Assembly (NCBI RefSeq): GCF_001465595.2
Contig: NZ_CP013481.2
Location: 5,022,001 to 5,086,000, forward strand
Direction of reading: 5' to 3'
Length of the DNA: 64,000 bases
DNA from: Pandoraea apista
Lineage (GTDB): Bacteria > Pseudomonadota > Gammaproteobacteria > Burkholderiales > Burkholderiaceae
The number at the start of each line of letters is the position of its first letter. Position 1 is the first letter of the stretch. Below the pieces are notes generated by a model that was not told where the DNA came from, did not search any database, and saw only the letters and a list, made by a program, of their open reading frames with translations. Shown here in pieces: positions 36,443 to 45,924 of the stretch. The position numbers and the translations under genes were made by a program.

Positions 36443-37306
36443 ATGGCCACCCATACGACATCACCGAAAGTCTTTATCACGGGCGCCTCGAGCGGATTGG
36501 GCGAGGCCCTCGCGCGCCACTATGCCGCCGAGGGCGCAATCCTCGGGCTGGTGGGCCGCCGCGGCGACAAACTCAGCGACCTTGCCGCTTCGCTGCCCCA
36601 CCCGCACGCCGTGCACTGCTACGCGCTCGACGTACGCGATGCGCTCGCCCTGCGCGCGGCCGCCGCAGACTTCATGTCGCGCCACGGTGTACCGGACATC
36701 GTGATTGCCAACGCGGGCATCAGCCACGGCGTGAATACGGAAGATGCGGCCGATTTGCCGCACTTCGCATCGGTGATGGATACCAACTGGATGGCGATGG
36801 TCGCCACCTTCAGCCCGTTCGTCGCGCCGATGCGCGAGCGCAAGCGCGGCACGCTCGTGGGTATCGGCAGTGTGGCCGGCGTGCGCGGCCTGCCTGGGCA
36901 CGGGGCCTACAGCGCGTCGAAGGCGGCGGCCATGACGTATCTGGAAAGCCTCCGGGTGGAACTGCGCGCCGACAAGGTGGCGGTCGTAACGATCGCGCCG
37001 GGCTACATCCGCACGCCGATGACCGACGGCAATCCGTTCCCCATGCCGTTCCTGATGGACTCGGACAAGTTCGCACGCAAAGCCGCTACCGCGATCGCGC
37101 GCCGCAAGCGCTTCGCGGTGCTGCCGTGGCAGATGGGCATAGTGGCCTGCGCCATGCGACGCCTCCCGCGATGGCTCTACGACATGCTCTTCGCTCACGC
37201 CCCTCGCAAGCCGCGCTTGTCGGAGCGTCAGTCGAACGAGCGCGCCTCGGGCAAGCCCGGCAATTCCAACACGCCACCCGACATTCCGGCGAAAAAGCCC
37301 GAATAG
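36443..37306 (+). CDS. SDR-family oxidoreductase
   Basis: A 287-residue short-chain dehydrogenase. The cofactor motif is TGASSGLG (~residue 12), then NAGIS (~94), the catalytic Ser in GSVAGVRG and Y-x-x-x-K in YSASKAAA (~156-160). The C-terminal ~35 residues are basic and disordered. The substrate is unknown. The ATG at 36443 follows directly on the dsbA terminator; an in-frame TTG lies 9 bases earlier. Confidence 0.88.
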   Translation: MATHTTSPKVFITGASSGLGEALARHYAAEGAILGLVGRRGDKLSDLAASLPHPHAVHCYALDVRDALALRAAAADFMSRHGVPDIVIANAGISHGVNTEDAADLPHFASVMDTNWMAMVATFSPFVAPMRERKRGTLVGIGSVAGVRGLPGHGAYSASKAAAMTYLESLRVELRADKVAVVTIAPGYIRTPMTDGNPFPMPFLMDSDKFARKAATAIARRKRFAVLPWQMGIVACAMRRLPRWLYDMLFAHAPRKPRLSERQSNERASGKPGNSNTPPDIPAKKPE

Positions 37307-37407
37307 CCGGGCACGCCGGGGACATCGCCCAATTTTCGGGGGCGATCCCGGGGAGTGCCGTGAGATGCACGTTACAGTGCCCCGACTCTCTCACGCGCCC
37401 CGTCCCC

Positions 37408-37893
37408 ATGAACGCCATGTCAATGCAAGACGCGTCACGCGCTTGCCACAATCGTGGCGTCGCCTCGTTTACCTCATTTGCCTCCTTTCGGCGCGTCGCC
37501 CTCGTGCTTCTCGTACCGGTCACCGGCGTCATCTCGGGATGCGCGGTGATGGACCCGGGTAACTGGCAGGTTTTCGGGCCGCCGCCATCGTACGTTCACG
37601 CAGCGCCGGTTTTCGTCGCGCCGGCGCCAGCGATTGTCATGCCCGCACCGGTCATCGTTACCCCGGCGCCCATGATCCTTGCGCCGGCACAGCCCTACAT
37701 CGTCGTGCCGCAGCCCCGCCCGCGCACCACCCGCGATACGGCGCACTTCCTCAGGGAGCGATGCTATCTGGAGAAGGGCGGCTGCTACACCACCGAGTAT
37801 CAGCAACGGTACGAGTACGACCCCTACTCCGGCACCTGGGGTTGGGTCGGACAACGCGACTACCGCTGGAAAGGCAGCCGGGGAAATCGCTAA
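37408..37893 (+). CDS. Putative lipoprotein with Pro/Val/Ala repeats
   Basis: A 161-residue predicted lipoprotein. The hydrophobic segment VALVLLVPVTGVISGCAV ends in a lipobox-like Cys (~residue 47). A repeated Ala-Pro-Val/Ile/Met stretch of about 50 residues follows, then a short Cys-containing domain (FLRERCYLEKGGCYTTEYQQ, ending WGWVGQRDYRW). An earlier Met could shorten the long n-region. Function unknown; outer-membrane location is inferred. Confidence 0.65.
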   Translation: MNAMSMQDASRACHNRGVASFTSFASFRRVALVLLVPVTGVISGCAVMDPGNWQVFGPPPSYVHAAPVFVAPAPAIVMPAPVIVTPAPMILAPAQPYIVVPQPRPRTTRDTAHFLRERCYLEKGGCYTTEYQQRYEYDPYSGTWGWVGQRDYRWKGSRGNR

Positions 37894-38122
37894 GCCCCGC
37901 CACGCTCTCAACCCCCGCCTCAAATCCCCTCTCCTGAGGGACGCTCCGGAATATTGACCCGTTGTGGTGCATTGCGTACCTGCGCTAGAGTGCCTGTGTA
38001 ACTTGAATAGAGGTACACACGACGTTAAACCGGTCTTGCCGCCATAGAGCGGGCGTATGCCGAAGGGCGTTACCTCGCATATCGATCCGACTGCGGCAGT
38101 CCCAACCAAGCAGGAGAGGCAT

Positions 38123-39442
38123 ATGCAGGCAACCCCCACCGGCGCGCCGGTCATCGATCCGGCACTGCGACGCAAAGCCGTGATCGGTTCCACGCTGGGC
38201 AATGCATTCGAGTGGTTCGACTTCACCGTCTACGGTCTTTTCGCCGTCGTCATCGCAAAACTCTTTTTCCCTGCAGAAAACGATACGAACTCGCTGCTCG
38301 CGAGTGTGGCCTCGCTTGGCGTGGCGTTCTTCTTCCGTCCCATCGGGGGTCTCGCATTCGGTTTGTACGCCGATCACGCGGGCCGCAAGTCCGCGCTCTC
38401 CGTCATGGTGCTGCTCATGGCGCTCGGTACCGGCCTGATCGGCATTGCTCCCACTTACGCGACCATCGGCTTCGCGGCACCGCTGCTGATCCTGCTCGCC
38501 CGGGTGATTCAGGGGTTCTCGGCGGGCGGGGAATTCGGCGGCTCGACAGCGATGCTCATCGAATTCTCGCCACCGCATCTGCGCGGCTTTTACGGCAGCT
38601 TCCAGATGTGCTCGCAAGCGTTGGCCGTGGCGCTGGCCGGGCTGTGCGCCTATTTGCTTAACACCGGGCTGACGAAAGAAGCCCTCGAATCGTGGGGCTG
38701 GCGTCTGCCGTTCCTGTTCGGGATTCTGATCGGGCCGGTGGGCTTCTACATCCGGCGCCGCATGACGGAATCGCCGGAGTTTCTGGCCTACGCCGCCGCC
38801 CGTGAACCGACGCGGCGCACGCCGCTCGCCGATGTCTTCTCGAAGCACTATCGTTCGCTCATCGCGGGCTTCGGCCTGACGGTGGCCGCCACCACGTCGT
38901 TCTACGTGACACTCATCTACACGCCGATCTACGCGGTCAAGCAGTTGGGGCTGACGCAAGGCGCTGCCAGCCTGTCGACCTTTGTTGCCGCCATTCTGAT
39001 CGCCGTGATGTGCCCGCTCACCGGGTGGATTTCGGATCGCGTTGGCCGCAAGCCGTTGATTCTGCTGTTCGTGCTGCTCTACGGTCTGGTCTCGTTCTGG
39101 ATGTTCACGCGTCTGCACGGCTCGCCGTCGATGGCCAACCTGCTGCTCGCGCAGATTCTCCCCGCGATCTGCATGGGCTTCGTGTGGGGCGCGTTCCCGA
39201 CAGCGGTGACAGAAGTGTTCCCGGTCGGCGTGCGCTCGACGGGCGTATCGATCCTCTACAACGTCTCGGTGATGTTGTTTGGCGGCCTCGCGCCGTTCTG
39301 GATCACGTATCTGATCAAGGCGACGCAGAACCCGCTGGCCCCGGCGTATTACATTCTGCTAACCGTGGCGATCAGCCTGCTGACATATGGTCTGCTGGGC
39401 CGCGACGGCAGGCATATCCCGGCGTCGACGCAACACGCCTGA
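38123..39442 (+). CDS. MHS-family MFS transporter (ProP/CitA-like)
   Basis: A 439-residue, 12-helix major facilitator of the metabolite:H+ symporter family. Signature elements are GNAFEWFDFTVYGLFA in helix 1, RPIGGLAFGLYADHAGRKSAL (motif A), QGFSAGGEFGGS in helix 4 and DRVGRKPL in the second half. Members import dicarboxylates, citrate, proline or shikimate with protons; the substrate is not determinable. AGGAGAGG precedes the ATG. A strong terminator follows. Confidence 0.9.
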   Translation: MQATPTGAPVIDPALRRKAVIGSTLGNAFEWFDFTVYGLFAVVIAKLFFPAENDTNSLLASVASLGVAFFFRPIGGLAFGLYADHAGRKSALSVMVLLMALGTGLIGIAPTYATIGFAAPLLILLARVIQGFSAGGEFGGSTAMLIEFSPPHLRGFYGSFQMCSQALAVALAGLCAYLLNTGLTKEALESWGWRLPFLFGILIGPVGFYIRRRMTESPEFLAYAAAREPTRRTPLADVFSKHYRSLIAGFGLTVAATTSFYVTLIYTPIYAVKQLGLTQGAASLSTFVAAILIAVMCPLTGWISDRVGRKPLILLFVLLYGLVSFWMFTRLHGSPSMANLLLAQILPAICMGFVWGAFPTAVTEVFPVGVRSTGVSILYNVSVMLFGGLAPFWITYLIKATQNPLAPAYYILLTVAISLLTYGLLGRDGRHIPASTQHA

Positions 39443-39470
39443 TGCGGTAGTCGCGCTCTCGCGACGCAAA

Positions 39471-39508
39471 AAAATGCCCTGGCGACGACAGTCACCAGGG
39501 CATTTTTC
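39471..39508. terminator. Bidirectional Rho-independent terminator
   Basis: AAAAATGCCCTGG and CCAGGGCATTTTT pair around a 12-base loop. It serves the transporter and the opposing MBL-fold gene. Confidence 0.92.
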
Positions 39509-39556
39509 GTTGACCGAATCAGCCCGCGCCGGCCGCCGGCTGATTCGGCGCGAAGT

Positions 39557-40639
39557 TCAGACCGGCGAGAAGCGCCAGACACCTTTCTCGTCACGCGCGC
39601 GCCTGAGTTCCCCCGCATGCCAGAGCATATGCAAATGCGCCAGCGCTTCGCCCATCGCGAAGGTCGTCTGATGCGCGTCGAGCTTGCGGTGGAACATGAT
39701 CGGCACGATGTCGCCCGCGCTTTGCGGCGATACCGCACACGCCTCGCGCACTTCCTGCAACCGCGCCGCATGATGATCGCGGAGTTGACGAATGCGCGTG
39801 TGCAGTCCGGTGAACGGCCGGCCGTGCGAGGGCAACACGAGGCAATCGGCAGGCAGATCAAGGTACACGCCCAGCGAGTCGAGGAACAGTTGCAGCGAGT
39901 TGGCTTCGGGCTCTATGTCGAACACGCTCACGTTGGTCGAGATACGCGGCAGCACCATATCGCCCGAGATCAGCACGTTGTGCTGTTCGGAATACAACGC
40001 CATATGCTCGGGCGAATGACCGTAGCCCGCGATCAGGCGCCAGTCGCTGCCGCCGATGCGCAACGTATCGCCATTGCGCAACCGGTAATAGCGCGACGGC
40101 ACTTCGGGCACGAGATCGCTGAAGTAGCTCTTGCGGTTGCGAATCTGGTCAATCATCGCTTCGTCGGCGAGCCCGTGCGAGATGAAGTGCGTAACCGCGA
40201 AATCGCCTCCGGCGTTGGCCGCGTTATTGTTGTCGCCCTCCGACATGAGACGGCCCCAGGCATAGTCGCCCAGCGACATGGCAAGACGCGCTTGCCAACG
40301 CTGTTTGTCACCGCCCTTGCAGATCCAGTGCGCCAGACCGAGGTGATCGGGGTGGCAGTGCGTGACAACGACGCGCAACACCGGCTCGCCACCCAGCGCG
40401 CTGTCGAACACTTGCTCCCAATATGCCTTGATCTGCGGATGCGTGATGCCGCAATCCACCACCGTCCAGCCTTTGACGCCATCCACCTCGTCGCGTAACA
40501 GCCACAGGTTGATGTGGTCGAGCACGAACGGCAGCGGCATGCGTACCCAGAAGACGCCCGGCACCACTTCGTGGACCGTGCCGCCGTCCGGCAGGAAATC
40601 GCCAAGGGGATAGTTCAGTTGTTGTTCAAGGGCATTCAC
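39557..40639 (-). CDS. Metallo-beta-lactamase-fold hydrolase
   Basis: A 360-residue MBL-fold protein with the metal motif THCHPDHLG (~residue 97), later GYGHSPEH, SGDMVLP and the last His in LPSHGRP. Such enzymes hydrolyse thioesters, lactones or similar. It is divergent from the LiuR-type regulator, with a LiuR-like site in the shared spacer, so a role in branched-chain or acyl-CoA catabolism is likely. I took the GTG at 40639 (start MNALEQQL); GTG at 40651 is also possible but sits too close to its GGAG. Confidence 0.82.
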   Translation of the reverse strand: MNALEQQLNYPLGDFLPDGGTVHEVVPGVFWVRMPLPFVLDHINLWLLRDEVDGVKGWTVVDCGITHPQIKAYWEQVFDSALGGEPVLRVVVTHCHPDHLGLAHWICKGGDKQRWQARLAMSLGDYAWGRLMSEGDNNNAANAGGDFAVTHFISHGLADEAMIDQIRNRKSYFSDLVPEVPSRYYRLRNGDTLRIGGSDWRLIAGYGHSPEHMALYSEQHNVLISGDMVLPRISTNVSVFDIEPEANSLQLFLDSLGVYLDLPADCLVLPSHGRPFTGLHTRIRQLRDHHAARLQEVREACAVSPQSAGDIVPIMFHRKLDAHQTTFAMGEALAHLHMLWHAGELRRARDEKGVWRFSPV

Positions 40640-40713
40640 GGGGGACCACACTCCAGATGGACTTGTTCTCTTGTTGTCAGGTTCACGCCGTCACCGATTG
40701 CATACGATGCAAG

Positions 40714-40729
40714 TTGACGCTAACGTAAA
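40714..40729. promoter_or_regulatory. Candidate LiuR operator between the MBL gene and liuR
   Basis: TTGACGCTAACGTAAA is an imperfect 16-bp palindrome (12 of 16 positions match its own reverse complement). It closely resembles the half-sites of the palindrome at 41306-41335. TTGACG may double as the -35 of the liuR promoter. Autoregulation is inferred. Confidence 0.65.
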
Positions 40730-40769
40730 CGGCAATTCTATCTGCAATGGTAAGCACTTGCTTAACCCG

Positions 40770-41207
40770 ATGCTCACATACACGATCACCGACCTCGCCC
40801 GCGAGTTCGACATCACGCCCCGCGCGATCCGCTTCTATGAGGATCAGGGTTTGCTCACGCCGGCCCGCGAAGGCCCCGGCGGGCGCCATCGCGTCTACAC
40901 CGGACAGGACCGCACACGTCTGAAGCTGACGCTGCGCGGCAAACGTCTCGGGCTCACACTCTCGGAGATCAAGAACATTCTCGATCTCTACGAGTCGCCC
41001 AAAGATACGGTGCCCCAGCTCAAAGTCTTCCTTGAGACCCTCGCGCAACACCGGCAAGTGCTCGAGCAACAACTCGAAGACCTTCACGCGACACTCGATG
41101 AAGTCTCGCAACACGAAGCGCAGTGCCTTTCGTTGCTCGAAGCCGCAGGCGAGGCCGCGCCGGCGGCTGTCGCCCGGCGGACGAAAACCCCGGCCACGTC
41201 GCACTGA
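40770..41207 (+). CDS. liuR: MerR-family regulator of leucine/isovalerate catabolism (LiuR)
   Basis: A 145-residue MerR protein. The winged HTH starts TYTITDLAREFDITPRAIRFYEDQGLL (residues ~3-29), followed by the wing GGRHRVYTGQDRTRLKL and a coiled-coil dimerisation helix (LETLAQHRQVLEQQLEDLHATL). No metal-binding Cys cluster is present, which fits the acyl-CoA-responsive LiuR branch. It stands directly upstream of the isovaleryl-CoA dehydrogenase gene set. Two LiuR-like palindromes flank the gene. The start ATG at 40770 agrees with the HTH position. Confidence 0.88.
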   Translation: MLTYTITDLAREFDITPRAIRFYEDQGLLTPAREGPGGRHRVYTGQDRTRLKLTLRGKRLGLTLSEIKNILDLYESPKDTVPQLKVFLETLAQHRQVLEQQLEDLHATLDEVSQHEAQCLSLLEAAGEAAPAAVARRTKTPATSH

Positions 41208-41305
41208 CGCCCTCTCTGCGTTGCCACATCCGCCGGTCGGCTTACGCCCGCTCCGGCGGGATTTTCCCCCGCTTGCGTGCGCCCATTGGCGCCTCAGGAA
41301 ACCCC

Positions 41306-41335
41306 TTACTTTACGTTTACGTAAACGTAAAGTAA
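41306..41335. promoter_or_regulatory. 30-bp perfect palindrome, LiuR operator over a promoter
   Basis: Left half TTACTTTACGTTTAC (41306-41320) is the exact reverse complement of the right half. It contains two overlapping 16-bp LiuR-like sites offset by 6 bp. TTTACG at 41310-41315 and TAATAT at 41333-41338 form a -35/-10 pair with a 17-base spacer, so the site covers the promoter of the thioesterase/ivd run. Confidence 0.82.
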
Positions 41336-41386
41336 TATCCTCGAACGCAGTCTGAACTCAGCCCTGTCAGCGCTTTTGCCTCCATC

Positions 41387-41872
41387 ATGGCCAACATTCC
41401 TGTCTCTCACGCTGCACCGCTCGACGGCGCCATCGCCGCGAAAATTCGCGCCAGCTTCGACAAACAAGGCGTGATGACGAATTGGGGCGCGCAACTCACG
41501 CATTTGGCCGACGGCCACTGCGAGATTTCGCTACCGTTCTCGGACAAGGTCAACCAGCAGCACGGCTTTTTCCATGGCGGGGTGATCGGCGCCATTGCCG
41601 ACTCTGCGGGCGGTTACGCGGGCTATACGCGCCTCTCGCCGGATCAGGAGCTGGTCACCGCGGAGTACAAACTGAACATTCTGGCGCCCGGCAAGGGCGA
41701 TACACTGGTTGGACGCGGTCAGGTCGTCAAAGCCGGACGCACGCTCATCGTCACCACGGCCGAACTGTTCGTCATCGACAACGGCAAATGGACGCTGTGC
41801 GCGCTGATGCAGCAAACGCTGTTCGCACTGCCGGCGGCGCCCTCGGCAGCCCCGGCCTCCGCCTCACGCTGA
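41387..41872 (+). CDS. PaaI-family hotdog thioesterase
   Basis: A 161-residue hotdog-fold protein. [23 protein letters not shown] (~residues 61-83) holds the catalytic HGG/D motif, and [21 protein letters not shown] follows as usual for PaaI thioesterases. It would hydrolyse acyl-CoA esters, perhaps relieving a build-up of leucine-derived acyl-CoA. First gene after the LiuR palindrome, 98 bases upstream of the isovaleryl-CoA dehydrogenase gene. Confidence 0.85.
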   Translation: MANIPVSHAAPLDGAIAAKIRASFDKQGVMTNWGAQLTHLADGHCEISLPFSDKVNQQHGFFHGGVIGAIADSAGGYAGYTRLSPDQELVTAEYKLNILAPGKGDTLVGRGQVVKAGRTLIVTTAELFVIDNGKWTLCALMQQTLFALPAAPSAAPASASR

Positions 41873-41970
41873 GCGCCGTCGCACCGGATTTACCGAATCA
41901 ACGCTTCTCGAAACACCATCGAACATCAGCGCGGGCAAACTGCCACGCGCCACCCTCTGGAGACTGTGTC

Positions 41971-43152
41971 ATGACTACGTTGCCCGGCCTCAATTTCATG
42001 CTCGGCGAAGACCTCGACATGCTGCGCGAATCGGTCGCGAACTTCGCGTCCAAGGAAATCGCTCCGCGCGCGGGCGAAGTCGACCGCACGGACCAGTTCC
42101 CAATGGATCTGTGGCGCAAGATGGGCGAGCTCGGCGTGCTTGGCATGACCGTCTCGGAAGCGTACGGCGGCGCGAACATGGGCTATCTCGCGCACATGAT
42201 CGCGATGGAAGAAATCTCGCGCGCGTCGGCCTCGATCGGTCTGTCGTACGGTGCGCACTCGAACCTCTGCGTCAACCAGATTCACCGCAACGGCACCGCT
42301 GCGCAGAAGGAGAAGTACCTGCCCAAGCTGGTGTCGGGCGAACATATCGGCGCCCTCGCAATGAGCGAGCCGAACGCCGGTTCGGACGTCGTCAGCATGA
42401 AACTGCGCGCCGAGAAGCGCGGCGATCGCTTCGTGCTCAACGGCACGAAAATGTGGATCACCAACGGCCCGGACTGCGACACGCTGGTGGTCTACGGCAA
42501 GACCGATCCGGAAGCCGGCGCACGCGGTATGACGGCGTTTCTGGTGGAAAAGGGCATGAAGGGCTTCTCGGTCGCGCAAAAGCTCGACAAACTCGGCATG
42601 CGCGGCTCGCACACGGGCGAACTGGTGTTCGAGAACGTGGAAGTGCCGGAAGAGAACGTGCTGGGCCAGGTCGGCGGCGGCGCCAAGGTGCTCATGAGCG
42701 GTCTGGATTACGAGCGCGCTGTGCTCGCCGGCGGGCCGCTGGGCATCATGCAGGCCGCCATGGACGTGGTCGTGCCGTACATTCACGACCGCAAGCAGTT
42801 CGGCCAGTCGATCGGCGAATTCCAGCTCATTCAGGGCAAGGTCGCCGACATGTACACGATCCTTCAGGCGAGCCGCGCCTATCTGTATGCGGTGGGCCGC
42901 CAGCTCGACTCGCTCGGCAGCGATCACGTGCGTCAGGTGCGCAAGGACTGCGCGGGCGTCATTCTCTACACGGCAGAAAAGGCAACGTGGATGGCCGGTG
43001 AAGCGATCCAGATTCTGGGTGGCAACGGCTATATCAACGAATACCCGGTCGGGCGCCTGTGGCGCGACGCAAAGCTCTATGAAATCGGCGCGGGCACGTC
43101 GGAAATCCGCCGCATGCTGATCGGCCGCGAACTGTTCGCGGAAACCCTGTAA
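41971..43152 (+). CDS. liuA: Isovaleryl-CoA dehydrogenase
   Basis: A 393-residue FAD acyl-CoA dehydrogenase, oxidising isovaleryl-CoA to 3-methylcrotonyl-CoA in leucine degradation. [20 protein letters not shown] and [19 protein letters not shown] are family signatures. The catalytic Glu sits in [19 protein letters not shown] (~residue 248), the location specific to isovaleryl-CoA dehydrogenases rather than other family members. The C-terminal FAD segment is [26 protein letters not shown] stands before the ATG. Confidence 0.94.
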   Translation: MTTLPGLNFMLGEDLDMLRESVANFASKEIAPRAGEVDRTDQFPMDLWRKMGELGVLGMTVSEAYGGANMGYLAHMIAMEEISRASASIGLSYGAHSNLCVNQIHRNGTAAQKEKYLPKLVSGEHIGALAMSEPNAGSDVVSMKLRAEKRGDRFVLNGTKMWITNGPDCDTLVVYGKTDPEAGARGMTAFLVEKGMKGFSVAQKLDKLGMRGSHTGELVFENVEVPEENVLGQVGGGAKVLMSGLDYERAVLAGGPLGIMQAAMDVVVPYIHDRKQFGQSIGEFQLIQGKVADMYTILQASRAYLYAVGRQLDSLGSDHVRQVRKDCAGVILYTAEKATWMAGEAIQILGGNGYINEYPVGRLWRDAKLYEIGAGTSEIRRMLIGRELFAETL

Positions 43153-43239
43153 CCGACATCGATCCACGACGGACATTCAGGCGCAGGCAGCGGCGCTACA
43201 ATCCACCGAAGCCTCGCCCCTGCGCCAGTCCCGACCGGT

Positions 43240-45045
43240 ATGAATCACTTCCCGAAACTCCTGTCGTCGCAGTTTGCTTTCGATGTCGCCCGCACCATGC
43301 TGGACGGCTTCGACAAGCATTACCGCATTTTCCGCGAGGTATGTGTCGCGGCGCAGGCATGTTTCGAGGCGGGTGACTTCGCGGGTATCCAGAAGCTCCA
43401 GCGCGACCGCATCGCCTATTACGACGAGCGCGTGCGCGAATGCACCGTGACACTGGAAGACGAGTTCGACGCCCAGTCGCTCGACGACGATGTCTGGCAA
43501 CAGGTAAAGCTGCACTACATCGGCTTGCTCACGGAGCATCGTCAGCCCGAGCTGGCCGAGACGTTTTTCAACTCGGTGTGCTGCAAGATCCTGCACCGCT
43601 CGTATTTCAATAATCGCTTCATCTTCGTGCGCCCCGCGGTGGCGACCGAGTACATCGAGAACGACGCGCCGGCGGCCAAGCCGACCTATCGTGTCTACTA
43701 CCCGGTGCAAGACGGCATGGCCGCCACGCTCGCACGCATCGTCACGAATTTTCAGCTCACCCGGGCGTTCGCCGATCTGCCGCGCGATGTCGGTTACGTG
43801 ATGCGCGCCATCGAAGACGCCTTCGGCGAGTTCGAGCCGGCCCCGAATTTCCAGATTCATGTGCTCTCGTCGCTGTTCTTTCGCAACAAGGCAGCCTATA
43901 TCGTGGGCCGGATCGTCAATGGCGACGTGACCACGCCGTTCGCCGTGCCAATCACGCACGACGCGAATGGCAAGCTCATGCTCGACACCGCCCTGCTGCG
44001 CCGCGACGAATTGCGGGTGGTATTCAGCTTCACGCATGCCTATTTCATGGTCGACATGGAAGTGCCGTCGGCCTACGTGCAGTTCCTGCGCACCATCATG
44101 CCGGGCAAGCCCAAGGCCGAAATCTATACCTCGGTCGGTCTGCAAAAACACGGCAAGAACCTGTTTTACCGCGATTTCCTGCATCACCTGAAGCACTCGA
44201 GCGACAAGTTTGTGAGCGCGCCGGGCATTCCCGGTCTGGTGATGCTGGTGTTCACGCTGCCCTCGTACCCGTACGTTTTCAAGCTGATTCGCGAGCGTTT
44301 CGCGCCGCCCAAGGAAACCACCCGCGAGCAGGTGAAAGCGAAGTACCTGATGGTCAAGCAGCATGATCGTGTCGGGCGCATGGCCGATACGCTGGAGTTC
44401 TCGAGCGTGGCCTTTCCGCTCGCGCGCTTCGACGACGCCCTGCTCGCCGAGCTTCGGCGCGAAGTGCCGTCGCTGCTCGAAGTCGACGGCGACGCCCTCG
44501 TCATCCGTCACTGCTATATCGAACGCCGTATGACGCCGCTCAACCTGTGGCTTCAGGGAGCGACCGACGCGCAAGTCGATCACGCCATGCGCGAGTACGG
44601 CAACGCAGTGAAGGAGTTGATGGCGGCGAACATCTTTCCGGGCGACATGCTGTACAAGAATTTCGGTGTGACGCGCCACGGCCGCGTGGTTTTCTACGAC
44701 TACGACGAACTGGAATACCTCACGGATTGCCACATCCGTCGAGTGCCGGAACCGCGTAACGAAGAAGAGGCGATGTCGGGGGAAGTCTGGTACCGTGTAG
44801 GCCCGCACGACGTGTTTCCGCAGACGTTCGAAACGTTTCTGACAGGAGATGCGCGCGTGCGGCACTATCTGAGCCAGCATCATCCGGATTTTTTCGATCC
44901 CGGCCTGTGGCAGGACTATCAGGACCGGGTGCGAGCCGGACAGATGCACGACTTCTATCCGTACGATGTCTCACTGCGTTTCGTCAATCGCTACGGCACC
45001 GGCAGCGGTGCCACGAGCGCCCCGCCCCGTGCGGCGGCCGCTTGA
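43240..45045 (+). CDS. aceK: Isocitrate dehydrogenase kinase/phosphatase
   Basis: A 601-residue AceK, a bifunctional enzyme that phosphorylates and reactivates isocitrate dehydrogenase and so opens or closes the glyoxylate shunt. The N-terminal regulatory half has [23 protein letters not shown]. The kinase-like half has the nucleotide loop region around [29 protein letters not shown] and the [11 protein letters not shown] acidic segment. Length is normal. The C-terminal ~15 residues are Ala/Ser-rich. In enteric bacteria aceK lies with aceBA; here it lies in the leucine cluster. Confidence 0.95.
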   Translation: MNHFPKLLSSQFAFDVARTMLDGFDKHYRIFREVCVAAQACFEAGDFAGIQKLQRDRIAYYDERVRECTVTLEDEFDAQSLDDDVWQQVKLHYIGLLTEHRQPELAETFFNSVCCKILHRSYFNNRFIFVRPAVATEYIENDAPAAKPTYRVYYPVQDGMAATLARIVTNFQLTRAFADLPRDVGYVMRAIEDAFGEFEPAPNFQIHVLSSLFFRNKAAYIVGRIVNGDVTTPFAVPITHDANGKLMLDTALLRRDELRVVFSFTHAYFMVDMEVPSAYVQFLRTIMPGKPKAEIYTSVGLQKHGKNLFYRDFLHHLKHSSDKFVSAPGIPGLVMLVFTLPSYPYVFKLIRERFAPPKETTREQVKAKYLMVKQHDRVGRMADTLEFSSVAFPLARFDDALLAELRREVPSLLEVDGDALVIRHCYIERRMTPLNLWLQGATDAQVDHAMREYGNAVKELMAANIFPGDMLYKNFGVTRHGRVVFYDYDELEYLTDCHIRRVPEPRNEEEAMSGEVWYRVGPHDVFPQTFETFLTGDARVRHYLSQHHPDFFDPGLWQDYQDRVRAGQMHDFYPYDVSLRFVNRYGTGSGATSAPPRAAAA

Positions 45046-45093
45046 GCCTGCGACGTCTCTCAGCACACGACACGGCCGCCGGATGACACGATC

Positions 45094-45774
45094 ATGACCG
45101 AAGACAAAGACCAACCTCTCATTCATCTGCTCGACAACAATCGCGCCTGGGTTGCCAGCGTAAACGCGGAAGATCCCGCGTTTTTCGAGCGGCTGTCGAA
45201 GCTGCAAACGCCGGAATACCTCTGGATCGGCTGCTCCGATTCACGTGTGCCTGCCAACCAGATTACCGGTCTCGCGCCGGGCGAGGTGTTCGTCCACCGC
45301 AATATCGCGAACGTGGTCGTGCACAGCGACCTGAACTGCCTGTCGGTATTGCAGTTCGCGGTCGAAGTGCTGAAGGTTCGCCACATCATGGTGGTGGGCC
45401 ATTACGGCTGCGGCGGTGTGGGTGCGGCGCTCGACGGCGCGAAGATGGGCCTGGTGGACAACTGGCTGCGCCACGTGCGCGATGTCTACGAGCGCCATGT
45501 CGACCAGATCGACGCGCTGCCCTCGCGTGATGCGCGTCACGACCGGCTGTGTGAGCTGAACGCCATTGAACAGGTCGTGAATATCTGCCACACGACGGTA
45601 TTGCGCGACGCCTGGGCCCGCAACCAACCCGTCACGGTGCACGGCTGGGTGTATGGCCTGCGCGACGGACTGGTGCGCGACCTGCGCATGTCGGTCAATA
45701 GCCTCGAAACATTGCCGCGTATCTACGACCGTTGTGTCGCCGCAATGGCCGAATTGCGTCATCCACGCGCTTAG
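45094..45774 (+). CDS. can: Beta-class carbonic anhydrase
   Basis: A 226-residue beta-carbonic anhydrase interconverting CO2 and bicarbonate. The zinc ligands are Cys in IGCSDSRVPANQ (~residue 50) and His and Cys in VVGHYGCGGV (~106-109), with the Asp-Arg dyad in CSDSR. The C-terminal part has WVYGLRDGLVRDL. It stands 49 bases after aceK. Bicarbonate is a substrate of the methylcrotonyl-CoA carboxylase encoded downstream, which gives a metabolic reason for its place here. Confidence 0.93.
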   Translation: MTEDKDQPLIHLLDNNRAWVASVNAEDPAFFERLSKLQTPEYLWIGCSDSRVPANQITGLAPGEVFVHRNIANVVVHSDLNCLSVLQFAVEVLKVRHIMVVGHYGCGGVGAALDGAKMGLVDNWLRHVRDVYERHVDQIDALPSRDARHDRLCELNAIEQVVNICHTTVLRDAWARNQPVTVHGWVYGLRDGLVRDLRMSVNSLETLPRIYDRCVAAMAELRHPRA

Positions 45775-45924
45775 GCGATCAGCGCGATCCGGCCTGGCCG
45801 GAAGCGCCGGGTCACGGGTGGGCGCGTGGACGATGGAAGGACTGAAGCATTGGATATTCGGGGGCTGACGCACCCGCTCGCGAGAGCGAATCGCCAGCCT
45901 CGCCACCGATTACAGGAGACTGCC

